From Bifidobacterium miconis (GTDB lineage Bacteria; Actinomycetota; Actinomycetes; Actinomycetales; Bifidobacteriaceae): a stretch of 64,000 bases of DNA. Made by a program: the position numbers and the translations under genes. The notes under the pieces were generated by a model that did no database searches, was not told where the DNA came from, and saw nothing but the letters and a program-made list of their open reading frames with translations. Position 1 is the first letter of the stretch, and each line of letters opens with the position of its first letter. The stretch lies in NCBI RefSeq assembly GCF_019331735.1, contig NZ_JAHBBH010000005.1, forward strand, positions 80,655 through 144,654. Reading direction: 5' to 3'. Below, in pieces: positions 10,113 to 18,630 of the stretch.

Positions 10113-13014
10113 ATTTGGTCGCGAGGCGGAAGGCAAGATCCACGGATCCGACGTTGTAGCCGGTGGAGGCGTAGGTGCCGATGATGCGGTCTCCTTCCTT
10201 GCGCGCGACGAGGATCATCGGCAGCTTGTCGGGGTCGACGTACATGCCGCGCGTCAGCCGCTCGTAGGTCGTCGCGTCGCACCGCCACACGGCGGGGGAG
10301 CCGTCGCCGAGCCGGTCGAACATCGAACGCAGCGTGGCGCTCAGCGGCGCGTCGACCGGGCATGCGGCGAACACGACCGGAATGTCAGCCGCGTCGTCGC
10401 CGGCGGAACCGTCGTCGTGCGCATCGCGGCGCAGACGCGCGACGAGCTCGTCGAGCACATGGATGCTCGGCTCCGAACCGTGCGCGTCGAGGATCGCGAC
10501 GATCGCGCGGTCGGGCAGCAGCTGCGACAGACGACGTGTCTCATCCGAACCGGCGTGGCCATCGTGTCGATCGCATGCCGTCTCGGTTCCGTCATCGGCC
10601 GTGTTCGTGTCATCACATACCGCCGCGTGGAATGTCACGTCATCGACGACGATATGTTCCAGCAACTCGTCCTCGCTCGGCTCGCGCATCGTCAACGTCA
10701 CCGCCAGCTCGCCGCCGGCGCTCAGCCGGAACGTCGTCTCGTTGGTCTGCTGGCCGCCGTTCGGCAGCCGCACCGTGGTGATCAGCCGGTACAGTCCCGC
10801 TTCAACCGTCAACGGCATGCGATCGCCGTCCCACGCGCGCTCCCACAGGTCAAGCGACGCGAAATCGGTGCCGTGCGCGTCGCTGACCAGTCGGCCGATG
10901 CTCCAATCCGTGCCGTATGCGGGGTGCTCGCCAGTCGGCGCGACGACGGTAAGCGTCGCCATCCGTTCAGCCGTTGCGGCTGCATCATCAGTTGCGTGCG
11001 TCGCCGGCAGATGATGGAACGCATTGCCTTGGAAATACTCGGGTTCGCCGGTCTGCGGATCGAACCGCGCCGGCACGCCCAACGCGCGGCAGACGGTCAC
11101 GAACGCGGTATCCAACGAACGCGGCGTGCCGATGCCGGCCGTCAGCATGCCGGTGGGGGAGATCGGCTCCGGCGTCTCCTCCCCGGACTGCGCGGCGTCG
11201 ACATGATCGAGCAGATACTGACGGATGAGCTGTGGCCGGGCGCGTAGTTCATCCGTGTCGGCCGTGCGTTCGAGCATGGCTTGCAGCCGCGTGCGGTCGC
11301 CGGTCAGCGGTTCGTTGCCGATGCGCGGACCCAGCACGTAGCGCGCGTACAGATCGTACCGGTCGGCTTGCGCGATGTCGGACAGGGCGACGTCCAGCGC
11401 ATAGTCGCGCACCTTGGAGGCGGAATGAATGGCATCATTGAGTGCGGGGGCAGACACGTCGCACAGGTCCTTGACGCTCAGCACCGACAGCAGTGCGAGA
11501 CGGTCACGGTCGGCGATGCCAGGATCGTCGTCGGTGTCAGCGAGCAGGAACGACACGATGACGGGCGCGTTGGCTCCGGCAGTGGTCAGCAGAGATGAGA
11601 TGGTATCGGCGGCGTTGGGCGATACGGATTGGTATCGATCGGCCAGTGTCCGACGGGTTGACTGATCGACAAGATCGACGAACGCTGCCACTCGTGCGGC
11701 GCGCATCGACTCGGCCTGTGCACGGCGTTCGATCGTGCGACGCTGCTGCTCGTCGGTCAATGGCAGGCTGCGCGGCGTGCCGCTTGGGGGAGCGACAAGA
11801 TCGATGGGTGCCCATGATGGGGAATTGTACGCGATGGGTGACAGGATCTCTCCGCTCGCTGCGCTCGGTCGAGATGACAGTGAGGAGTCGCTCGATTGAG
11901 AGGACAGAGAGGTTTCGTCCGGTCGAGAGGACGAGGAGGATGTGTTCGGCTGGGACGGCAGTGCGACGGTGACGGCATCGGTGTCGGCGGTATTGACGAT
12001 GACGTCGGCGAACGCGCCGTCGTGGCTGACGTGCACGCGGATGCTGCCCTTGCCGAGCGTCATACAGGCACGTCCCTGACCGTCGCTGACCGCGGTCGCG
12101 ATCGGATAGTATTCGGCCATGTTCAGCAATTCGAACGCCACGTTCGCGCCTAAGATTGGTTGCCCATCGTCATCCGTCACAGTGACGACAAGATCGGTCG
12201 TCGGCGCGTAATCCGAGGTCAGATTACACAGCAGCATCGTGCCGTCGCCGCCTGCGCTCGCCGACGCGTCGACGTTGCCCTCGGAGAAATCGCAGAACAC
12301 ACGTGCATGCACGAGCATCGCACGCGTCGACGCCTTGTCGAACCAGCCGCGGTCCGGCACCTCCTCCGGCTCGCACGCGCCGAGGAACCGCCAACGGCCG
12401 TCCACATACGCCTCCACCCACGCATGGTTGTCGTCGCAGTGCGCCCAGCGCGGCGTGTACACCTGCCGGGCCGGAATGCCGATCGCGCGCAGCGCGGTGA
12501 CCAGCAGCGTCGACTCCTCGCCGCAGCGGCCAAGACCGAGGTTCAATGCGCCGATCGCGTTGAGCGTGCGGTTGTCGGACGGATGATAGGTGACGTGCTC
12601 GGCGCACCAGTAGTTTGTCTCGAGCATCGCACGGGTGGCGTCAAGACCCCGCACGCGGTCGGCCAGCTCGCGGTGGCATAGCGGGCGGCAGTCGGCCAGC
12701 GCCTCGTTGTTGATGCGCGGCCAGAACACGTAATGGACGAACAGGTCGACCGGCAGATTCCGCGTCCACGGCATCGTGCGGCGCAGCATCAGCGCATGGT
12801 CCGCGAACGAGAGCAGCACGGCCGGATCGCAGTCGATCACGTCGTTGGCCGGCAGCGTGCCGTAGGCGAGCCGCATCAACGTCAGCCGGTCGCCGGACAA
12901 CGTATCCATCAGCGACGATGCCGCAGGAAGCTTGGCGATCAGATCGGCTCGTTCGGCGAAACGGCGGTCGGCATACTCGCGCAGCTCGCCGTCGAGAAGG
13001 GAGGAGACACTCAT
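10111..13014 (-). CDS. Large transglutaminase-like protein with an internal degenerate duplicate
   Basis: This 967-residue protein has no signal peptide or membrane segment. Residues about 90-215 form a transglutaminase-like papain-fold domain with the triad Cys164 (GRCGEEST), His197 (DDNHAW) and Asp205. An Ig-like sandwich follows (about 245-345), then a Ser-rich linker (about 350-400) made of three 9-residue repeats. Residues about 480-700 repeat the N-terminal half in weakened form: GPRIGNE matches WPRINNE, and TAFVTVCRALGVPAR matches TLLVTALRAIGIPAR, but the Cys position is Pro631 and the His is lost. The last 130 or so residues look like a thioredoxin fold without cysteines. The family may act as a peptidase, transglutaminase or amidase. 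Function unknown. Confidence 0.8.
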   Translation of the reverse strand: MSVSSLLDGELREYADRRFAERADLIAKLPAASSLMDTLSGDRLTLMRLAYGTLPANDVIDCDPAVLLSFADHALMLRRTMPWTRNLPVDLFVHYVFWPRINNEALADCRPLCHRELADRVRGLDATRAMLETNYWCAEHVTYHPSDNRTLNAIGALNLGLGRCGEESTLLVTALRAIGIPARQVYTPRWAHCDDNHAWVEAYVDGRWRFLGACEPEEVPDRGWFDKASTRAMLVHARVFCDFSEGNVDASASAGGDGTMLLCNLTSDYAPTTDLVVTVTDDDGQPILGANVAFELLNMAEYYPIATAVSDGQGRACMTLGKGSIRVHVSHDGAFADVIVNTADTDAVTVALPSQPNTSSSSSRPDETSLSSQSSDSSLSSRPSAASGEILSPIAYNSPSWAPIDLVAPPSGTPRSLPLTDEQQRRTIERRAQAESMRAARVAAFVDLVDQSTRRTLADRYQSVSPNAADTISSLLTTAGANAPVIVSFLLADTDDDPGIADRDRLALLSVLSVKDLCDVSAPALNDAIHSASKVRDYALDVALSDIAQADRYDLYARYVLGPRIGNEPLTGDRTRLQAMLERTADTDELRARPQLIRQYLLDHVDAAQSGEETPEPISPTGMLTAGIGTPRSLDTAFVTVCRALGVPARFDPQTGEPEYFQGNAFHHLPATHATDDAAATAERMATLTVVAPTGEHPAYGTDWSIGRLVSDAHGTDFASLDLWERAWDGDRMPLTVEAGLYRLITTVRLPNGGQQTNETTFRLSAGGELAVTLTMREPSEDELLEHIVVDDVTFHAAVCDDTNTADDGTETACDRHDGHAGSDETRRLSQLLPDRAIVAILDAHGSEPSIHVLDELVARLRRDAHDDGSAGDDAADIPVVFAACPVDAPLSATLRSMFDRLGDGSPAVWRCDATTYERLTRGMYVDPDKLPMILVARKEGDRIIGTYASTGYNVGSVDLAFRLATK
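11851..11931 (-). repeat. 27-bp tandem repeat (3 copies) inside the transglutaminase gene
   Basis: Three 27-bp units (11905-11931, 11878-11904, 11851-11877) encode SSRPDETSL, SSQSSDSSL and SSRPSAASG, residues 362-388 of the linker. The last unit contains CTGCGCTCGGTCGAGATGA, resembling a short sequence that is common between genes in many bacteria. Confidence 0.8.
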
Positions 13015-13142
13015 AAACCACCATCATACGGGGAGCGGATGTCTCGGCGTTGCCGTGCCCGCGTTCGGGAGTGGGAATAAGCCCAAGTGCGATGCATCGC
13101 AATGTTCCGTTAATCTGTCAGTAAGTATTGTGTTTCCTTGCT

Positions 13143-13194
13143 AACATTATTTAACTTTAATGTTGCTGTATATAATGTTACTGTATGAACATTA
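13143..13194 (+). promoter_or_regulatory. Phased double palindrome upstream of the ATPase gene
   Basis: Four 7-mers start exactly 15 bp apart: AACATTA (13143), TAATGTT (13158), TAATGTT (13173), AACATTA (13188). They make two 22-bp palindromes, each with 7-bp arms and an 8-bp spacer. The region is far more AT-rich than its surroundings. It also contains TATAAT at 13171-13176, so a bound protein would cover the promoter. The ATPase start is 33 bp further on. Confidence 0.65.
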
Positions 13195-13226
13195 CATAAG
13201 ACACATTGCGAATAAGAAGGCAGCAT

Positions 13227-14645
13227 ATGGAATTCGTTGGCAGGGATGAGGAGCTTGACACGCTGGGCTACCACTATTCGTTGGACAAGTTCCAGATGAT
13301 CGTGGTGTACGGTCGGCGCCGTGTGGGCAAGACCGCGTTGCTGTCCAGGTTCTGCGAGGATCGTCCGACGCTGTGGTTCACGGCCAAGGAGCAAAGCGCG
13401 GCGATGAACCTGCGCGGCTTTTCCACGGAGGTCCGCCGGTTCTTCGGGGAGACCGAGGACAGCGGGGCGTTCAGGACATGGGAGGACGCGTTCTCGTATG
13501 TCGCGAGGAAAGCCGGCGAGGATGGGCGGCGGTTCGTGTTCGTGTTCGACGAGTTCCCGTACGCGGCCGCCGTGGAGCCGAGTCTGCCGTCCGCTCTGCA
13601 GATAGCCATCGACCACCAGTTCAAGGGCACCCGGGTCATGATGGTGTTGTGTGGCAGCAACGAGGGATTTATGGAAGGCAAGGTCCTTGGCTATCACAGT
13701 CCCTTGTACGGCCGGCGTAACGCGCAGATCCAGCTCAAGCCGTTCGGCCTGTTCGACGCGTGCCGCATGATGCCCGGAAACGCCGATTGGAAGGATCTCA
13801 TCCAATATTATGCGGTGTTCGGCGGCACGCCCTATTATCTCGAGCAGATCGACCCGACGAAGTCGTTCCGGGAGAATGTCATGGCACAGTGCTTCAGCCA
13901 GTCCGGCTTGCTCTATCAGGAGCCCGTGATGCTGTTGCGCCAGGAGCTGCGCGAGCCGGCCGCGTACAGTTCCGTGCTTGATGCGATCGGATCCGGCCGA
14001 ACCCGCCCGAAGGAGATCGCCGAATATGCCGGCATCGAGCAGAATGCGATCGGCGCCTACTTGCGCACGCTCGAACAGTTGAAGATCGTTGAACGGCAGG
14101 TCCCGTTCGGCGAGGACCCGGCCCATTCCCGCAAGGGACTGTGGAAGATGCGCGACCCGTTCTTCGCGTATTGGTACCGGTTCGTCGCGCCGGCCACGCA
14201 GATGATCGACGCGCAGCGTGGGCGCGCGGCCGGCCGTGTCGGCACCGAGGGGCCGGCGTTCGACACGTATGTCGGCCAGCAGTTTGAGACCATGTGCCAG
14301 CAGTGGCTGCTGAGGCATTACGGCGACGATCAGGACGAGTTCATTCCGACCAACATGGGTAAATGGTGGGGCAACGACCCGATGCGCCGTGAACAGGCCG
14401 ACATCGACATCGTCATGGCCGACTCGTTCAACCACAGAGTGCTGTTGGGCGAATGCAAATGGCGTGAGAGCGTGAACGAGACCGAAACCATCGACACGCT
14501 CAAAAGCAGATCGCCATTGGTCAAGGAGCCTGGAGATCGGATCTACTACCTGTTCACCAAACACCCTGCAAGCGAAACCACCCGACGCAAGGCCGAACTG
14601 GAGGACAACCTGCACCTGATCGACGCCGAACACATGCTGCCATAG
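13227..14645 (+). CDS. P-loop ATPase (AAA_14/DUF234 type) with PD-(D/E)XK-like C-terminus
   Basis: This 472-residue protein has a Walker A motif GRRRVGKT (G29-T36) and a Walker B-like FVFDEFPY. A winged-helix segment lies near 260-300 (RPKEIAEYAGIEQNAIGAYL). The C-terminal domain contains ADIDIV (D392, D394) and GECKW (E409, K411), the spacing expected of a PD-(D/E)XK nuclease fold. The ATG at 13227 follows AGAAGG; seven in-frame codons upstream are ignored. Related ATPases are scattered through bacteria and archaea with no settled role; defence or mobile-element maintenance has been suggested for some. No partner gene is adjacent. Confidence 0.8.
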   Translation: MEFVGRDEELDTLGYHYSLDKFQMIVVYGRRRVGKTALLSRFCEDRPTLWFTAKEQSAAMNLRGFSTEVRRFFGETEDSGAFRTWEDAFSYVARKAGEDGRRFVFVFDEFPYAAAVEPSLPSALQIAIDHQFKGTRVMMVLCGSNEGFMEGKVLGYHSPLYGRRNAQIQLKPFGLFDACRMMPGNADWKDLIQYYAVFGGTPYYLEQIDPTKSFRENVMAQCFSQSGLLYQEPVMLLRQELREPAAYSSVLDAIGSGRTRPKEIAEYAGIEQNAIGAYLRTLEQLKIVERQVPFGEDPAHSRKGLWKMRDPFFAYWYRFVAPATQMIDAQRGRAAGRVGTEGPAFDTYVGQQFETMCQQWLLRHYGDDQDEFIPTNMGKWWGNDPMRREQADIDIVMADSFNHRVLLGECKWRESVNETETIDTLKSRSPLVKEPGDRIYYLFTKHPASETTRRKAELEDNLHLIDAEHMLP

Positions 14646-14711
14646 CACTCCTCCATTCGAACGAAGGAAAAGCGCGGTACACAAGCCGGACCTGAAGAAG
14701 GGGATGCAGGA

Positions 14712-15644
14712 TTAGATCGAGAGAGCTTCGGAGGTACTGTCCAGCATGATGTCACGTATCTCGCCGTAATTGGGGTCCATCGACATGATGCTGACTACGG
14801 TTTCCTGGTCGGGGATGACGAGACAATATTGGCCGTATCTGCCGTCGCAGAGAAAGGCTCCCGGCCACGGCGCCATCCAGAACTGGTACCCGTATCCGTA
14901 TGAGTGACTCGCTTTTTCCTTATGGTCTGGGTCGGTGTCGATGTGTTTGGTCGTCGCATCCCGCACATATCGTTCGTCGACGAGATGCAGACCGTTGAAG
15001 ACACCGTTCTGGCAGAGCATCTGTCCGAAATTGCCGAGTTCGTCGATGGTGAGGTATAGGCCGTTGGCGGCGTGGACGTGACCCTGCGGGCAGAGTGTCC
15101 AGTCCGGATTGCCGATGCCTAGAGGCTCGAACAGACGGTTGCGCAGGTAGTTCAGTAGATTCTGTCCTGCCCGTCGTTCCACGATGCAGCTGGCGATGTA
15201 GGTGTTGAAATTGCTGTACAGGAACCGTGTACCCGGCTGGTTCGCGAAATCGGCATGGAAGAAGTACGAGATCCAGTCATGAACCCGGTATCGGTTCTCG
15301 TCCTCCGAGAAGAACAGCGGATCGCGAAGCCCGGAGCTCATGGTGAGCAGGTCTCGCACGGTGACCGCTTGAAGATTGGTGCTGGGGTTGTCTGGAACGT
15401 ATTCGGGAAGAGCGTCGCATATGTGTTCGTCGAGTTCGGTCAATCCTTCCTGAATGGCCAGTCCTACGCCGATGGATGTGACGCTTTTGCTGACGGAGTA
15501 CATGTTCAGTCGGGTTTTGCGTGGAAGTCGGTGCAAGTCGGCGGTGATTTTTCCGGCTCGTCGTGTTTGTATGTAGTACACGTTCAGGTGTCGTTCCTGT
15601 GTGCGGGTCGCGATGAGATCGGCGATGTGTGCTGTTTCGTCCAT
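14712..15644 (-). CDS. Serine hydrolase, beta-lactamase/esterase class C fold
   Basis: This 310-residue protein has the SxxK nucleophile motif YSVSK (S50, K53) and the YxN motif YSN (Y142, N144) of the beta-lactamase class C/DD-peptidase/EstB family. There is no signal peptide, which argues against a periplasmic or extracellular beta-lactamase and for a cytosolic esterase or amidase. AAAGGAAA lies upstream of ATG 15644. It follows the carboxylesterase in the same direction after a 90-bp gap and may be in its operon. Confidence 0.85.
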   Translation of the reverse strand: MDETAHIADLIATRTQERHLNVYYIQTRRAGKITADLHRLPRKTRLNMYSVSKSVTSIGVGLAIQEGLTELDEHICDALPEYVPDNPSTNLQAVTVRDLLTMSSGLRDPLFFSEDENRYRVHDWISYFFHADFANQPGTRFLYSNFNTYIASCIVERRAGQNLLNYLRNRLFEPLGIGNPDWTLCPQGHVHAANGLYLTIDELGNFGQMLCQNGVFNGLHLVDERYVRDATTKHIDTDPDHKEKASHSYGYGYQFWMAPWPGAFLCDGRYGQYCLVIPDQETVVSIMSMDPNYGEIRDIMLDSTSEALSI

Positions 15645-15734
15645 GATTGGTTTCCTTTCGTTGATGTGCTGATGTGTGATGGTGGCCGGAGCGGTGATGA
15701 AGGCTCCGCTGAATCGTCGGCTTTCGCTGTTGAT

Positions 15735-17369
15735 TCAGCCCAGTTCGAATGCCTTGGTGGCGTATTCGTCGAGAAGCTGCTCCAGTCGTGAGGATTCCTT
15801 GACATGACCCTGTATGCCATCGCCCAGATCGATGTAGCCCAGCGAGTCGTCGGCTTTAGGCCATGCAGGCAATGGGATTCCCTCGGATTGACCATTGGGA
15901 ACGCCGGTCCTGATGAAGTTGGACCAATAGGCGTTGACTTGCTTGGCCAGAATTCGGTCGTAGGCGGTCCATTGACGTGTCGGCGGCACGCCGGCATCCA
16001 GCGAGTCGAAGGTGTACCACAGTTCGCTGGAATGCCATGCCCAGTTTGCTGCTCGGGACCGGACGGTGCCGATGTCACCAATGCTTTGCGGGGTGATATG
16101 CGAAAACACATAGGCGTATGTGGCCTGTTTGCTGCCGATGCGTCTGTTCATCATCCTGCCGAAGGCGCGGGCGACCATCAAATTCCTGCCGCCGTTGGTG
16201 CCGAGCCCGTATGTTTCCAATTCACGCGCAGTATACGCTGCGGTCTGGTCGGTGACGGTGACAAGGTTTCTGAAGTCATATTCGTCGTATAGGTCTCCAA
16301 GTAGTTGCCGATAGTGGGCGTAGAAATCCTGCGCCGTGATGATTCCGTGGTTGTCACCTTCGCCGTAGTTGGTGCCCGTGAGTATGTTGATCGAGTCGAG
16401 TGCCCCGGCGCGTATCGCATCGGCCGCCGATGCATGGACAATGTAATTGTCATCCTGCGTTATATGGCCCGTCCAGCCTGCACTGTCGGTATCCATGAGC
16501 TGTTCGGCGCTCATGGAGCGTAGCTTATCCAGCGGTATGTCTGGGGTGAGGCCGAGATCGTGGAGATAGATGGCTCCTCGTTGTTCGGCAGCTGATTGGG
16601 ATTGATAGGTATCGGTCCATTTCAGCCCGCTTTCGAGAATCATGCCCCGTATTGGTGCGGACAGCTTGGGAGAGGTCGCCATCGCCATGCATTTGGTAGT
16701 GCCGCCCGATTGTCCGCCGATGGTGATGCTGGATGGATCTCCGCCAAAGGCCGCGATATTGTCGACTATCCATTGCATGGCCTTGATCTGATCCATCAGA
16801 CCGTAGTTGCCGCTATGGCCCTGTTCATTTGATAATTGCTCTAGGGCGAGATAGCCGAAAGCTCCAAGTCGTTGCTCGACGCTGACGACGACTATTCCGT
16901 GGGCTGCAAAAGCCGCGGCGTTTGTTTCCTGCTCGTATGCATACGCCTTGTCGAGGCTTCCTCCGTGGAACCATACGTAAACCGGCCGTTTGATCGTGTC
17001 GATCAACGCGGACTGTGTGGTGGTGATGTTGAGGTAGAGGCAGTCCTCGCTCGTCTGCGGAACGGTTCCGTAGTAAAAGTCGGAGCACCACGGTTCAATG
17101 TCGGATTCGAGGTCCTGCATGGGCATGGGTTGGTAGTGATAGGCTTCGCGCACGCCTTTCCAGGGTTTGAGATCCTGCGGTGGTCTCCAGCGCAACGCTC
17201 CTACCGGCGGTTCGGCATAGGGTATGCCTCGGTATTCGACGAGGTCCTCCGGCCCCTTGTTGTTGACCGTGCAAAGGCCTTTCAGCAGGCCGTATCGCGT
17301 GGATACAACGGTTGGGTCCTCAGAGGTTGTCGGCTTGTGGCGTGCCCGCCGTGCAGCTGCTGGGCGCAT
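15735..17369 (-). CDS. Type-B carboxylesterase
   Basis: This 544-residue alpha/beta hydrolase has the N-terminal YRGIPYAEPPVG, the oxyanion-hole VWFHGGSL, and the nucleophile elbow GGQSGG with S221, all hallmarks of the carboxylesterase type-B/cholinesterase family. There is no signal peptide. An excellent AAAGGAGG precedes ATG 17369. It is divergent from an ABC sugar importer with a GH30 enzyme, so removal of acyl groups from an imported glycoside is plausible but unproven. Confidence 0.9.
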   Translation of the reverse strand: MRPAAARRARHKPTTSEDPTVVSTRYGLLKGLCTVNNKGPEDLVEYRGIPYAEPPVGALRWRPPQDLKPWKGVREAYHYQPMPMQDLESDIEPWCSDFYYGTVPQTSEDCLYLNITTTQSALIDTIKRPVYVWFHGGSLDKAYAYEQETNAAAFAAHGIVVVSVEQRLGAFGYLALEQLSNEQGHSGNYGLMDQIKAMQWIVDNIAAFGGDPSSITIGGQSGGTTKCMAMATSPKLSAPIRGMILESGLKWTDTYQSQSAAEQRGAIYLHDLGLTPDIPLDKLRSMSAEQLMDTDSAGWTGHITQDDNYIVHASAADAIRAGALDSINILTGTNYGEGDNHGIITAQDFYAHYRQLLGDLYDEYDFRNLVTVTDQTAAYTARELETYGLGTNGGRNLMVARAFGRMMNRRIGSKQATYAYVFSHITPQSIGDIGTVRSRAANWAWHSSELWYTFDSLDAGVPPTRQWTAYDRILAKQVNAYWSNFIRTGVPNGQSEGIPLPAWPKADDSLGYIDLGDGIQGHVKESSRLEQLLDEYATKAFELG

Positions 17370-17670
17370 GGTTTCCTCCTTTGGTCTGCGATTGTTCCGC
17401 CCGTTGCCGTATGTGGGCATGGCAAGGAACAACTAATATTGAGTTACTGACAGTAAGTTTAACGTGTTTTTTGCGGCGTGGGTGTATATATGACTAAAAA
17501 GCTGAAATTTCAACGAAAAATAGTGACAATCTGCCGCGATTCATGGATTTGACTTCGATTACTCTGAGTAATATACTTCAGATGTCGAAGCGCAGTGGAT
17601 TCCCTCAATGCAGAGAAAGCCAGGGACGGCACCGCTGTCGCGCATCCACGAGACAAGGAAAGGAACAGGC
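17370..17670. promoter_or_regulatory. Divergent esterase/ABC-importer control region
   Basis: The spacer has no gene but has three palindromes: TTACTGACAGTAA (17444-17456), TGAAATTTCA (17503-17512) and ATTACTCTGAGTAAT (17558-17572). The first and last share the frame TTACT...AGTAA and could be half-site variants of one operator. The TetR gene at 23296 or an unlinked regulator could bind here. The ribosome site AAGGAAAGGAAC precedes the first permease. Confidence 0.6.
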
Positions 17671-18618
17671 ATGGCTGTTGCAGGGCAACGCGCGTCGTTG
17701 GGCGTGCGGTTCGCGCGCTGGTGGCAGGGCTTCTTCTACCAGTGGCAGTTGCAGATCATGGTGTTGCCAGGTATCATTTTCATGATCATCTTCAACTACA
17801 TCCCGATCTACGGATTGGTGCTGGCGTTCAAGAACTACACCGTTGTGGACACGATTGGCGACGCCCCATGGGTGGGTCTCGACAACTTCAAAATCATCCT
17901 CGGTGACTCCTATTTCTGGGATTCCGTCGTCAACACGCTGGGCATCAGCGTCATCAAGCTGATTCTCGGATTCATTCTGCCGATCATCCTCGCCGTGATG
18001 ATCTACGAGGTGCCATGGGGCCCGTTCAAGAAGATCGTGCAGACCCTTACCTATCTGCCGCACTTCTTCTCTTGGATCATCCTTGGCGGTATGCTGATCA
18101 GCTGGCTGTCTTCCAACGGTTTGCTGAACTCGACGTTACATGTCTTCGGCATTAATGCCGGCGCGAACTACCTGCTTGACGCCGACAAGTACTGGGGAAT
18201 CGCATCGCTGTCCGACGTGTGGAAGGAAGCCGGTTGGGGCACGATTCTCTATCTGGCCACCATGGCCGGCATCGACCAGAGCCTGTATGAGGCGGCAGAA
18301 CTCGACGGTGCGTCGAAAATCAAGCGCATCTGGCACATCACCCTGCCCGGTATCAGCAACATGATTACGCTCAACCTGATTCTGTCGGTCTCGGGCATCC
18401 TCAACTCGAACCTCGACCAGACCCTCGTGCTTATGAACTCTCAGAACCAGGCCAAGGCCGAGGTCATTAACTCGTACGTCTACCGCATGGGCATGACGCA
18501 AGGCGACTTCTCCTACGCCACTGCGGTCGGACTTGGCATCTCGGTCATTTCCGCGATTCTGTTGGTCATCACCAATATGGTCACCAAGAAAATCAACGAC
18601 AACCAGTCGGTACTGTAA
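17671..18618 (+). CDS. ABC sugar permease, LplB/YtcP-type
   Basis: This 315-residue inner-membrane permease has six predicted helices and the cytoplasmic EAA loop EAAELDGASKIKRIWHI, where the ATPase docks. The N-terminus is of the LplB class used for complex saccharides. ATG 17671 has a strong AAGGAAAGGAAC; 21 upstream codons are discarded. It is the first gene of the importer operon. There is no ATPase gene here, so a shared MsmK-like ATPase elsewhere is expected. Confidence 0.93.
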   Translation: MAVAGQRASLGVRFARWWQGFFYQWQLQIMVLPGIIFMIIFNYIPIYGLVLAFKNYTVVDTIGDAPWVGLDNFKIILGDSYFWDSVVNTLGISVIKLILGFILPIILAVMIYEVPWGPFKKIVQTLTYLPHFFSWIILGGMLISWLSSNGLLNSTLHVFGINAGANYLLDADKYWGIASLSDVWKEAGWGTILYLATMAGIDQSLYEAAELDGASKIKRIWHITLPGISNMITLNLILSVSGILNSNLDQTLVLMNSQNQAKAEVINSYVYRMGMTQGDFSYATAVGLGISVISAILLVITNMVTKKINDNQSVL

Positions 18619-18630
18619 GGAAGCAGCATC

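Noticed and set aside
14712..15644. Antibiotic-resistance beta-lactamase
   Set aside because: It has no signal peptide and lies beside a carboxylesterase; class C-fold esterases share the same SxxK and YxN motifs.
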